Below, in pieces: positions 28,001 to 39,500 of a stretch of DNA of 64,000 bases. Source of the stretch: Apostichopus japonicus (lineage: Eukaryota > Echinodermata > Holothuroidea > Aspidochirotida > Stichopodidae); the NCBI RefSeq assembly GCF_037975245.1, contig NC_092564.1, positions 5,258,484-5,322,483 of the forward strand. Direction: 5' to 3'. Positions within the stretch are counted from its first letter, which is position 1; each line of letters begins with the position of its first letter. The notes under the pieces were generated by a model. That model saw only the letters and a list, made by a program, of their open reading frames with translations, was not told the origin of the DNA and did no database searches. Both the position numbers and the translations under genes were made by a program.

Positions 28001-31000
28001 GATGTGCTCGCCAACCATTGCCGACAGCGGGTATCACAGTGATTCCAGTACCAGTAGAGCGAGCAGTCAAAGCAGCCCTGATGCAGAGAACTCTCAGGTG
28101 AGCTTTGATAACATTCTTTAAAATTTACAGCAGTGCAGGTGCACCAGGAGGGGACCAACATTTCTCCCTCACTCTATAACACCCCCCCCCCCCCCTCTCA
28201 TGAAAGAGCCACTGGTACTAGCCTCAAATGTTAGGCTTGAAAGTTTTCGGAAGGAAGTTCCCTCTCTCCAGAATTATTTGCAGCAACTGAGGAGTGGTCC
28301 AGTAATGATAATAACATTTAGGAGAGGAAAAGATGCCTTGAGGGTTATTTTTAGTCAGTAAAATTTTTGTTGAAGTTTTAAGCATGGCTGGACCACCATT
28401 TGGAATTTTCAGCACACTGTGGAGGTATAAACCTGTTGGCCAACCTTTTAGTAATGTTGTTTAACATACTCCATAATAAATCCTCACCAATGGGGGGGGG
28501 GGTCCCCAGCAAGGTAGCTAAAACCCTTTTGCTATATAACTTGATGCTGGCTAATTGGCTATGTACCTAGTTTCAAATCCTTCTTCGGTCATGTTGCAAT
28601 TACCACATGCATTTTTTTTTCATTTGCAATTGTCTTCTGCAACTTACTACATATTTTGTGGCTATTGCCATAGTATAAACTATTACAAAATTGTATTGAC
28701 CACCTCCCATGAGTAGGAAGATTGCTACCTCTATTACCATTTGTGTAGTAAATTGGCCAGTTGCAAGAGCATATAATGCCATGCCATCCATTAAAAAATT
28801 ATTCCCTCAGATGTATCAACTAAATTACTACATTACTAAACAAGCTCCTTTTGTACTTTTACAGAGGAAAGAAAACTGCGAGGGCGAAGCCAGTGGCGAT
28901 GAAATTGCTCAAAACGATGGTCCAAAGAGGGACGAGGTACCCATAGACCCACTTGTTTCACCTGCCTCAGATGTGGAGGAAGACATACACAACACTTCTC
29001 AGAGAATGACCGAAAATGATGAGAAAGATTGTGACAGTTCAAGAAGTTCCTCTCCTGGTAAGCAGATTTTTCTTCTTTTTAAAGGAAACTGAAAATAAGT
29101 ATCTTTTGCTAATAAATATGGAACTGAACAATAATATACCTTCTAGGTGCATAATAATTTTTTATATTTGTTTTATATGATAACCATGATTGGTGTGCTA
29201 AACTTGTGGTGGTAAATACTAGTCAATCTCCCTTGAAGTGTTTTGCTGTATAAAGAGGAAAGGGATAGGAAAATATGGGAGTTCTAATAAGTGGGTAATC
29301 AATACCTTCTACTAGCATCCATCTGTGACCAAAATTACCATTATTGAAATGAACATTGTAAATTCCATCTTTACTCGGATGTTATTTCCTTCTTATGGAG
29401 TCCTTCCAAGTTCTATGTGAAGTACTGGAGTTAAAAGATAACTACGGTATCATGTTGAGTTTGTGGTTTTAAAAGCTCAGCAGTTGAATGAACCATTGGA
29501 TTGATTGGTTTAAGAATGAGCAATTAAACATTGCATGTCATCGGATCCTGTGCCTTCTCGTCTTGCAAAAATGTCATTTGTTTTTCTAAAATGGTTCTTA
29601 GATTCCTTGAAAGTAGGATTTCTATAGCAATTATAAAAAGAACAGGTAATCCCCATGTACATGTTACATCCTCGATTATGTAAGTGGCGAGATTGAGTAT
29701 GTGTAAGAGCTGTAATGTACAGCACGTACAAAATGGAAAGTAGAAACCTCAGTTTACATGTGATATGTATGTGTGTGCGTGTGTGTGTGACTGAGGTGAG
29801 TGACCCGCATGACAGAGACACCTCTTGCCCAGCCATGCTCAAAGTCACCAAATTGAAACCGAAATTAACTACATAAATAGCTTTTTTAATACACATGGAC
29901 AATGGCGCTAAATTAGTAATAATTACTAAAGGTGACTGGCCTTTGCTTGTTCCTTGGCCATCTATAGAGTGCAATTATGCAAGTCCCTGTGTCAGGTGAT
30001 ACTTCGGTTCCAAGTACAGAACCTTCAGTTTCATAAAAGTTTGTGGTAACAACTGTTATCAAAGGTACCACACATAGACTCATGAGTCTCACATGATAAA
30101 TGTTGGAATAGTTTTATCTTTAAAAGTTGGATGTCAGTTGCAGAAAGCAGTCTTTTTCATCTAGGCTTTGAATGAAACATTAGCAGCAGCCTGACCAGAT
30201 CATGAACATGTTTAAGATGTTTGGTATGTGTGTACTTACTGTAGTTTAATATAGTAATAAGAGGGAAGAAATTAAGCAAGCACATAGTGCAGACTTTTCT
30301 AAAGAGTAGAGGTTTAATTAGATAACGTTAGGTAACATGAATTCACCAATCAGCTTTATACTAAAGATGCCAATTCTGTCCTGTGTCAGTGATAAATGCT
30401 GTATTCAAGCTTGTAAAAATTGGTGACTTTTTAAGCACAGGTAAAATGAAAACTAGCAAGGCTTGATCTTGATTAATGGTGGCCTTAGCAGATTGCTTCT
30501 AACGCTTTTCTCATATAGTAGATCATATGAGGGCCAGCATCCTGTATTAAGCCTCTATTGCAGATCTAAATATCAGCTTATTGTAGAAATTAATGGGTCG
30601 GTCATTGCATCACATTTGCCTTCGCAATTGAATATTGCAACAGTTTTGTAATTAGTCAACTTGATCTACACTTTTCAAACCTCTTGAATCATTTTTGTAG
30701 TACTTACTAGTATTCTCTCTTTTTAATTTCCCTTTGCAGAGGACAACGAAGAAAGTGAAACTGGCAATGCTGAAAGGCTAATGAACTGCCCTTACTGTGA
30801 ACGGTCGTATAAAAGGTTAACATCACTGCGTGAACATGTCAAAAGAAGGCACGAAGTAAACAATTTCTCTTGTCCTCAGTGCAACTACTGCTTTGCCTTC
30901 AAATCTCAACTGGAGAGACATATGTCAACTCATATGCCAGGAAGAGATCAAGTGTGTGGTGTTTGCAACAGAGCCTTTGCAGATATTTACAGACTTCAAC

Positions 31001-34000
31001 GGCATATGCTCATCCATGCATCTGGCAATAGGAGGTTCCCGTGCGGTGAGTGTGGCAAAGCTTTCAAGTACAAACATCATCTGAAAGAACACTTGAGGAT
31101 TCACAGCGGCGAGAAACCATACGAGTGCCCAACCTGCCGAAAACGGTTTTCACATTCTGGTTCGTACAGCTCTCACATCAGTAGTAAGAAATGTTCGCCC
31201 ATAAAGGACTTGCCTTCGATGGTACCCAAAGATTCTGCTGCACCTGTTAAAATTGTAAATGGTGAAATGTCACCGTCGCTCTTATCTGGGAAAAACAAGT
31301 TTCATCTTGGTTTGCAGCAGGGGGAACCGGTAAGCGAGTCTTACATGACTCCGTTGAGCATCGCTATTCCACGACCCGACGCTTTCGACGAGAAAATGGG
31401 CTCGGACGGTACTCTTCCACCGACAACTCCTCCAAATGATGCTGTGAAGAAAGTACTGCAGATGGTAAATGCAACCGTTTCTAAACAACAACAGGAGAAG
31501 CAACACACAGACATTTCTAAGCTCAAGAAAACGAAACATGTTCCCCAGGAAACACCAGTGGTGGCCAGTCCTTATGAAATTAAGTCATTCAATAATAATA
31601 AAAAGAGTAGCAACAGCAGCAGCAGCAGCAATATGTCGATGGTTTCACCTAGCAGCAAGAGTGAAAGCAACGGTGAAACTGAAGGTAAAGAAGTAGTCTA
31701 CGTCAATGGAAATGGTATTCACAATGTTGACAAGAGCTATGACATTGTAGGTTATACTTTACAAAAAGTTCACGAGGCTCAAGCCATGGCCAAATGCTTG
31801 GAGTCTCACCATCCAGGAAGGGATCAAATAGCAACTAGAGCTACACTGCAAGAGCTGGTGTATCCTCTCTTAAGAAAAGGATACCCCATCTCAGGTATTC
31901 ATTCCTCAGATTCTCCAAATGAAACTATTACTTCCATCACTCATTCCAAGTTGTCTCCATTGCCATTTACTTCCTCTGCAGCAGCATCCCATTTGGAATT
32001 TTCGCTCAGGAGAGGCGCTGAGACTGTGCAATACAACGGCGAGGAGCTGACTTTACCCATAACTCAAAACGACGGAAAGCCATGCTGTAAATACTGCCGG
32101 AGAGAATTTGAAAGTCCGATTGATGCCCATCAACATGAGAGGTACTTGTGCGATTTGAATGCCGATGTACTCAAAATGAAATTACTGAAATCAAATGCCA
32201 ACCAGAATCTAAATAAGTACTTTGAACTACAGAGAGAACTAGTAGCTAGTATGGAGAAGACCGGGGGTGGGCTGTCACCATCGAGCAGTTCACCACAAGT
32301 AAGTCCTGTATCGGAGAGAAACGAGGAAAGCAATAACATTTTCAAGGACAGTGACGATATGATTCGAGTGGATGAAGATGATGATGTGGCAAGTACAGAG
32401 CAGCAGCTAAAGACAGATCAAAGCAAAGAAACAGTAAGGCCTCCTCCCCTGAGCCCTTGTTACAGTGAGACCCACATTACCAATGCTCAAGAACAAGCTC
32501 TAAGGGCCTTCTATGCAATGCAAGCTGCACCATCGACTGATGGCCTTTCAAAGATCGCCTCCGCTCTTAATCTGAACATGACAGTGGTCGAGGAATGGTT
32601 TGAAAAGACGAGAAAGTGTGAGGAGAGTGGGACAGATCCAAGTCTGCGAGGTCTCGGTCTGGTTAGTAATTCCCCACGTGGGGCGCCACCTGTTGAGCAA
32701 GAAGAGTCTTTACCTTCTCCTGGTGGGAAAGATGAAGATGACATCGATGTCGTTGAACGGCACGAGACTGATTCTAATACTGAGCATGAAGAGGAACCAC
32801 CTTCTCCCAAGGAGAAAGAATCTTCCAAACCGCCTCCTTTCAGTGTTGCACACCTGATTAGTCCTGACACGCCAATGTCTAAATCAAAACGTGAAAGTCA
32901 AAGACAGAGAACTCAGCAGCATGCTAGTCCTACTTCTTGTGTACTCCCTAAATGCGACCAACAGAGACGTCATCATGATAGTCCACTAGATTTGACCAAG
33001 TCTAGGGATGGAGAACCACTCGGAAGGGGACTTCACCCAAAACTCATCTACGGTGTCAATTATCCTGCACTCTATCATCCAGGATATATGCTTCCCCTGT
33101 ATGCACCAGATGCATACAGTATGGCACAGTTATCAATGGAGACTAGCATTAAGGCACAAAGTAAGGTTAGTGCTGAGGAAAGTATCCCCAACAGGGGACT
33201 GAAACGACTTTCATATGTTCCTGTAGGGTGCGAGATGGGAGCAAAGAGGGCCAAAGTGGGTTACGGTATGGATTATCCTATGGCAATTCCTCCACTGGGT
33301 GGGAGTCTCCCAGGAACAGACTTTTATCAGGCATTAGCAACTGCTAGTTACCTTCAAGCAGCAACATCCGGTGGACCACCTCTACCATACTATGGTTTTC
33401 CATTTTCACATGGCAGTCATCTACCACCAAATGGAAGAACATCACAACCACCATCAACAAGTAGTAAGTACATAATTTATCACTTTTATCATATTCATAC
33501 TGCTCAAAAAATATTTGAAATGGATGTTTGGATTTGGCATATAACTGTTACGTCCATTAGTAGAAGAGAATTCATACATGTAGGAAGACGGGAGAGGAAA
33601 CTAAAATTTCCATCCTGAAAATGTGCCCTTTGTTTAATATTCCAGGTGTTCAAATATATTGGGTTGTGAATATTAATATGCTTAGTATTACATTTGAATT
33701 TTGAACTCATCAATCTCATCTTTTGTTTACTTCCCAGATGCAATGGAGAGCCTAATCAACAGTCACCATGACATGCTGGAACAGCCAGGGGGTCAGTCAG
33801 CAGAATCCATGGATAAGAATGGCAAAGCAGGAAGTGGACTCTACACTTGCTCCATGTGCCCTAAAACATTCCAGAAGCACAGTTCCTTGTTGCGGCATGT
33901 GTACGAACATTCAGGTAGGTGAAGAATCATTGTATTTATTTATTGCGGATTCTTGATTTATCAACTCTTGGCAAGTAATATTAGGAAGAAAAATAGTCGT

Positions 34001-34869
34001 GAAAGGTAGATAAGAAAAAGAGTGCTACAGAAAGAAAGTAAAAAAAGATTAGAGCTACATGGGACTTAAAACTCCTTTGTTTTATTGGCAAGCATACTTT
34101 GGAATACAGCATCATTATTAAATACAGGTATATATGTTCCTATGGGACATAAAGATCAGGGATGAAATTGAAAGATCACTCAAAACCAGATCCAGTAGTG
34201 TACATTCCATATGGTTCAATACTTGACATAGGTGATGGCTGTGATGTTTATCGAAGCTCGTTGCTGTTCATAATTAAAAAATTGGGAACTTTTTAAATGT
34301 TATTTGTGATAAGTTTTCAATATGCACAACTAATGGAAGCCCTTCATGTTAAGACAGAGATTGGGCCAAAGTTTTGTAGCATTGGTTACCCACCCCTATT
34401 CAGGGTATTTATAGAGGTATCTGACACCCCCCTCCCCCCCCCCCCCCGGAGCAATTAGATCATTACAGCTGAAATCTTTGATTCTTTCAACATGAATCCT
34501 GTTAATACTTTTTAGTCATTTTATAATTTAGCATCAATATTAACAGAGAATTTAATTAACCCTACAGGCAAACGACCACATGAATGTGAAGTCTGCGGTA
34601 AGGCCTTCAAGCACAAACATCATTTAATGGAGCACCAGAGGCTGCACAGTGGGGAGAAACCATATCAGTGCAATCGATGCTTCAAGAAATTCTCCCATTC
34701 CGGGTCTTACAGCCAGCACATGAATCACCGTTACAGCTACTGCCGTAGGGGAATTGTCGGGCCGGTCTGCAAAGGGGACAAATTCAAGAAAAATGTCGAT
34801 GGTGACAAAGAGAAAGACATGATTTCTAAGAAGCCTGAAATGCAAAATTCAGTTGCATCTGATAAGTAG
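24980..34869 (+). CDS. ZEB/zfh-1 family zinc-finger E-box-binding homeobox protein (whole gene model)
   Basis: Transcriptional repressor of the ZEB1/ZEB2 (zfh-1) family, which binds paired CACCTG-type E-boxes and governs epithelial-mesenchymal and neural/mesodermal fates. Coding exons: 24980-25019 (candidate), 27904-28097, 28865-29057, 30740-33463, 33738-33914, 34568-34869. All splice phases agree and give about 1209 residues, against 1124 and 1214 in human ZEB1 and ZEB2. Domains by model residue: N-terminal fingers 159-180, 187-207, 215-235, 244-264 and 272-294 (the last is C2HC); central C2HC finger 592-613; divergent homeodomain about 720-775; CtBP motif PLDLTK 891-896; C-terminal fingers 1088-1108, 1116-1136 and 1144-1168. 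The finger words [19 protein letters not shown] and [18 protein letters not shown] are ZEB hallmarks. Unlike vertebrate ZEBs it has an additional N-terminal finger and only about 41 residues after the last finger. Family identity is certain; only the first exon is doubtful. Confidence 0.95.
25020..27903 (+). other. ZEB intron 1
   Basis: AT-rich, with donor GTAAGT and a pyrimidine-rich acceptor ending GAATAG at 27898-27903. A less AT-rich patch at about 26810-27020 contains a GGCGCC at 26969. A second CCAAT word (GCCAATCAAG) lies near 27127, so an alternative promoter before exon 2 is possible. A run of 18 G lies at 27366-27383. No coding exon is evident; the open frame at 26858-27046 has no family resemblance. 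Confidence 0.5.
27904..28097 (+). CDS. ZEB exon 2 (acidic, serine-rich N-terminal region)
   Basis: Begins after GAATAG with the two bases TG that complete a split codon, then runs 64 codons in frame to CTCTCAG|GTGAGC. The peptide starts EAGGDVN and ends PDAENSQ, and it is rich in Asp, Ser and Gly like the N-terminal region of other ZEB proteins. The codon at 27903-27905 reads GTG in genomic DNA, but its G belongs to the intron, so it is not a real start. An internal in-frame ATG lies at 27970. Confidence 0.85.
28098..28864 (+). other. ZEB intron 2
   Basis: Donor GTGAGC and acceptor TTTTACAG. Contains poly-C at 28181-28194 and poly-G at 28493-28502. Nothing else recognised. Confidence 0.85.
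28865..29057 (+). CDS. ZEB exon 3 (acidic linker)
   Basis: Sixty-four codons plus one base, from TTTTACAG|AGGAAAG to CCTG|GTAAGC. The peptide begins [13 protein letters not shown] and ends DSSRSSSP. It is strongly acidic and Ser-rich, matching the low-complexity stretch ahead of the N-terminal fingers in ZEB proteins. The extra G joins AG of the next exon to make Glu. Confidence 0.88.
29058..30739 (+). other. ZEB intron 3
   Basis: Donor GTAAGC; acceptor CCCTTTGCAG ending at 30739. Holds a GT microsatellite at about 29768-29790. The minus-strand frame at 29510-29974 crosses it and has no family features. Confidence 0.85.
30740..33463 (+). CDS. ZEB large central exon (N-terminal fingers, central finger, homeodomain, CtBP motif)
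   Basis: 907 whole codons carrying most of the protein, as the large central exon does in vertebrate ZEB genes. Nucleotide positions: finger 1 from 30787; finger 2 from 30871; additional finger 3 from 30955; finger 4 from 31042; finger 5 (C2HC) from 31126. The central C2HC finger CKYC...HERYLC is at 32086-32151. The homeodomain, with [11 protein letters not shown] and [11 protein letters not shown], lies at about 32470-32625. The CtBP-recruiting PLDLTK is at 32983-33000. Poly-Ser and Asp/Glu-rich linkers separate the domains. The open frame runs past the exon to 33618, but GTAAGT at 33464 is the donor that joins in phase to the next exon. Confidence 0.96.
33464..33737 (+). other. ZEB intron 4
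   Basis: Donor GTAAGT and acceptor TTACTTCCCAG. Short and AT-rich. It is open in the exon frame as far as 33618, so retention would add about 50 unrelated residues and remove the C-terminal fingers. Confidence 0.9.
33738..33914 (+). CDS. ZEB exon 5 (first C-terminal finger)
   Basis: 58 codons flanked by split codons. The peptide begins [11 protein letters not shown] and ends with the finger [21 protein letters not shown] (33848-33910). This matches the first C-terminal finger of ZEB1/ZEB2, including KHSSLLRH. The donor is TTCAG|GTAGGT, and the split Gly codon continues into the HSGKRPHEC linker. Confidence 0.94.
33915..34567 (+). other. ZEB intron 5
   Basis: Donor GTAGGT and acceptor CCCTACAG. 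Contains a run of about 15 C near 34433-34447. Nothing else recognised. Confidence 0.88.
34568..34869 (+). CDS. ZEB terminal coding exon (last two C-terminal fingers)
   Basis: Starts [13 protein letters not shown] and contains two fingers, CEVC...HQRLH and CNRC...HRYSYC, nearly identical in key residues to ZEB1/ZEB2. It then has a basic tail rich in Lys and Asp ([13 protein letters not shown]) ending at TAG 34867-34869. Vertebrate ZEB proteins carry a long glutamate-rich tail here; this protein does not, which is either ancestral or a lineage loss. Confidence 0.96.
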
Positions 34870-36590
34870 GTTCCTTCAACTTCTGGTAGACCATCGTTGA
34901 GGAATACTGTAGCAGAAAGTGATCCCTTTATGAAAGGATTACAGATTCAATACTAGTGCAATTCTAGGATTATGCAAGCAAGTTCTCCGGAACACCCAAC
35001 TATAGTTTAACGATAAGATGTTACCCTGCATCTCTTGCCAAGATAAAACACTCTGCCTCTTTATGTAAGTGATGGGTTTCTCACTGTGTTTTTTTACCAC
35101 AGTTAAAAGTCAGGCACTTAACACAAAGCAATTTCCGCTTATGGTTTACTATTCCATGAGTAAAGCAAACCAACATTATTTGTGCACCTGCTATATCATA
35201 TAATTTTTAATTTGTAATGAGTTAATTGTCTGTGAGTTTACACCTATGTTACCTACGCAAAAGTTCATACATCTGGAATTTCCTGGTGACTCTTTAGTTA
35301 ATGAGTAGTTACATTCTGCCGTGAAGGTTTCAAGTGAACAAGCTATTAAGTGTTGATGTAAATCTATTAACAAAACTCGTTAAGGTTAAACCAAGTTAGG
35401 TATTCAAAATTGTTGTGTGCCCATGTACTTCCGCGTGAAGGATGAAAGTAGTCAGATAAAGCTGTCTAAGGTTCATCTGTGTTGAAGGTAGAATTGGTTT
35501 CTCCTCGAGTATCACTTCTGATCCTGAGTGCCAGGTTATTGAAAGTGCTAGGGATGTCAATACAGCACGAAAACTGTAGTGAACAAATATACGTGTTATG
35601 GAACGGGGGGGGGAGGGGGGTGGGTAACTGCTCATCTGACAAGAAGGAAATAACGATCATGGGTTTCTAAATCTGCAATAATCAGAAAACTAAATTATGT
35701 GGTACTTACGATATTGATACTAAGGTAAAGGACTTCAGTTTTGAAGGATATTTCGTCCCTTATTAAATGAGATAATACCGACTTTTGAGGAGTAAACACA
35801 AGTAATTCATTGATAAGGAACAAAAGAGGTTAGATACCGTATAAGAGGAATTAGGATTTATCTTACACACAGGAAAGATTTGATAATATAGCATATTAAG
35901 TAACTACTCTGTTCTCCTTTAAATGTCACTTCATGTAGCACTTTAACACCACCTCCTCCCCTTCCTCAGTATCTTTCACTTCTCTTTGCCTCCCTTTGTC
36001 AGAGGAGACTTACCAATGCACTGAATGCAGAGTTGTTGTCTTACGTCAATGCAATGATGGGTTCTGCAATTTTGAATGCTATTGATTGAAATTGGTAAAA
36101 ATGTTGCGCAGTCTAAGCAACAAGTTTCTGAGTTAGTTAGTTTACCCCTTTTAAAAGGTATTTGTAAATGAAAAGGTAGGTCCCTTAGAAAAAAAACTTA
36201 AGTTGGTTTAACTTCCTTTACAACTCTTGCAAATATAAAATAAATAACAGTACATTGATATGAATTATTAATTTCTAAGCATATGTGAAAAGATTGTATA
36301 AAGCATATGAGAGTGCAAAGTAATTTTCTGTTTTCTTTTGAGTAATGTTATTGTACAAAAGTTCAGAATAGGTATTTATTGCTGTATATGATAAGTTACA
36401 TTAGATATATTGTACAGTGTTTATGTCCTATGAGGTATATATACATCTAAATGTGGTTTACAGTTATTGTCTTCGATTCTGTTTCCCTGGTTACTACACA
36501 GGTTACAGAGGTATAGAGCTATAAAAAAGTAATTAGCTACATAGTTCTACATGATTTTGCAATAAATTATGAAAAATTAATGTTGCTCAT
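34870..36590 (+). other. ZEB 3' untranslated region (inferred)
   Basis: AT-rich sequence after the stop. The best poly(A) signal is AATAAA at 36561-36566, with TG-rich sequence just after it. Later AATAAA words near 36898 and 37565 are alternatives. There is a G run at 35605-35619. No 7-mer CAGTATT (miR-8/miR-200b seed match) was found on reading 34870-36600; one CAGTGTT lies at 36415-36421. Confidence 0.5.
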
Positions 36591-39500
36591 TTTGTTTGTT
36601 CTAATATTGTACATCTTGTATGTCATTAGTAAATTGACCCCAAATTAGCTAGAATTATTTTTTTTTCAATCAATGCTCAAAACTTACTAAGCATTGTGCT
36701 GTACAATCACACTCAACTGTCTAATTACACACTCGTCAGTGGAACGGATGAATGTGGGTGGCTAGAACCTATGGCGAGGTATCTTCGGAATGTTGTAATT
36801 ATTGGAAAAATATGAATGTTGCTGAACAATGCTAATGAATTACATAATTCAGTTGAATTCACACAAAAATGGTTCATTCCTGAATTTGACTAGGCCTCAA
36901 TAAAGCATAGTGGTATGTGAATGAGCATTTCAGGATGACAATGGAGATAGTACACCCTTCCCATAAAATTCTCGACTCCCCTTCCCATAAGAGCTATATG
37001 AACTCATCTTGACGCTAGCACTACACCAGTGTTACATGCACTACTGTTTCTTTTATGAGGGGTATAAGTCTACTTTCCTCTGAAATTGATTTGACTGACA
37101 ACTCAAACATGATGAACCATTGATGAATGGAAACCTGCCTGTTCACAGAAGGGGCGAAAACTTGCATGGAGTTAGTTTTACAGTTGGTGGAGTTGGAAAG
37201 CTGTCCTTTCGAGTGCAACCGTTTGATACGGACCAAGCACCGTCTTGCAGAAATTAGAACGTGGCCAGAGACGGATTCAGTTCATTGCCTTTATGCCAGA
37301 AGTTGCAAACTTCGTTATACAGAGAATAGGTTATAACAGCTGCCCTATCGTTTTTACCAATGACATGTTCTAGAATGGATTACTTTCATTACAAAGTTAA
37401 AAATTTTCGATTGGGTAATTCCCTAGAATTTGACAAGTAACACTAAGTGAGCACAGCTTGCTGGTCATGTGACTATTCAGGTGTCTATTCAGAATTATTT
37501 TCAGTTTCACATGTCGTTTTCAAATCTCAGTGTACAAACGATGAATATGTAGGAGGATCTGTTAAATAAAACATTCACACCGTTCCTACTAATTAGCTGT
37601 CTCATCGTGAGGCGGAATACTATGAAAGAAGTGGGTGAGATGTATAGTGGTCATGTGCACCCAGATACTCTTTGAACAATGAAATACGGCATAAAGTCTT
37701 TTTTTCGTTGTAAGAGGACCTTAGGAGGTACTCTCTAGTGGCAGACCATGTGACACAGGGTCCAAACCAACATGGGGAAAGTTCCACATTGCAAAGTGAA
37801 ACCACACTTCAGTATCTAAATTGTTCTAAACTCTACGTAACGGCTGTTTTGATGTGACTTGTTTACCTGATCAACCCTTAGTTACTCCGGATATGGATCA
37901 CAGAGGTTTGTAGTCTGTGATGTCATGTTCTTTCAAAAGTTTCAAATGGTTTCCTTTTATGTAATCTCCAATCAGGGTGTGAATTTTCACTTACTAACTG
38001 TGCAGAAAGTTCTTGTGATGCAAATGGTTTACTTCAACTCACTGGATCACTTCTTTAATTTCTTGACAACAATGAAAATCCTGTTGCCAAAATCTTGTTG
38101 TTTCAACATCATATTGCCAGGAATAGACTTAATTAATAGTTTTAATTTTCTTTCAAATGAGCCAGGATGCCAGGTCACTGTTGTCAGGAAAGGAACCCCC
38201 TCTGACACATCTAGAGACTATTGTAAAACATTAACAGAAATTTGACCAGGAAGCATAACAAGAGCCCATCATTTCTCTGTTCTGTGTGTTAGACTAGTTA
38301 TTGCACAGGATCAAAGCGTTTATATTGTGATAACATCAATATTGTAACCACAGTAACCACAACATAACTACCATTTGGTTTTCCTTTTCCCAAAAATAAT
38401 GATCACCTCGAGAACGAAAATTAAATGAATGAATGGTGAAACAAGATGGAACTGTCTATAACAAGTTTCTATAATACTCAAAATGCATGCATGATTGCAT
38501 CATCATGCACATCAACTTGTACTTCATCGTCATACAAGTTTTACTTGTAAATACCAAAAGGAGTTTGGGAAATGTGTAATCAGGGAGCTGCTACAGGGAG
38601 CTGCTACTGAGCATACTTGCTACATATTAGTAGGGAAAGGGATGATGTAGGCCATCGGGTGGGGTGGGGGGGGGATTATGTATTCTTATTAAAATGTGCA
38701 TAGTAATTTATTGAAGTTTCTGTAAGATTTACTTTGCAATGACATGTACACCTTCTTTCAAATGTGGTGTATTAGTTTAGGTGTGATGGCAGGTAATACA
38801 CGCTTTTTTTAACTTTGCAGCCTTACAAACTTTAGCTTGTCGATGGTTCTTTCCATAACATTGGCAGATATTCAAGTTTTAAGAATTCCATGAAGAAAAA
38901 TTCTTTGGATGTGGTAGTAAAAGTATAATGTTAGAGTTGAGAAAAGGTCATACAGTACGAGTGACGATCAATTGTCTTTCTAACATACTTGGGAACAGTT
39001 CAATTGTATCCATTTGCTATGACAGCCGATTACTTACATTGTAAACCTTTTCCTTAGATGAGCAATATTATTTGTTAGTTTAGCTTAGAGAGTTCCGGAA
39101 GTGACAAAGCCTTACGATGTCTATTTGAAACCTTTTCCATGTGATGATGGTGGGTGAACACTAGCTTATATCAGGGTTTTTGCTAAGACAATTAAAGGCG
39201 GACCATGTGTGTATCTTCCACTTATTCTCGCATGCAGTATCCACTAATTATTCCCCATTCAGACAGCAGAACGTTTAATCCAGCAGTTAACCATTCTTGA
39301 CGAGATGAGATTGGAAGCCCTTTCAACCCTTTAATGCAGGGCAACCACAGCACATAAATGTATCACATTCTTCCTACGAACAAGAAATACCAAGTGGAAC
39401 AGCAGCGCAAAGCAGCAATTTTGAACCAAGTGAAGATCTATCTCTGTGAGGATTGTAGAAACAGGAACCTCACAGGCTCATAGCCAGCCTTTGTGCTGTG

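Noticed and set aside
27903-28121. Open frame starting with GTG at 27903 as a ZEB start
   Set aside because: The G is the last base of the intron acceptor; the real exon begins at 27904 in mid-codon.
29510-29974. 154-codon minus-strand frame in ZEB intron 3
   Set aside because: Includes a translated GT microsatellite and no recognisable domain.
33464-33618. Extension of the large ZEB exon to the stop at 33618
   Set aside because: It runs through a strong GTAAGT donor and encodes unrelated sequence; splicing at 33463 joins in phase to the C-terminal fingers.
37925-38245. 106-codon plus-strand frame downstream of ZEB
   Set aside because: No family features and no flanking splice signals of note; likely chance in AT-rich DNA.
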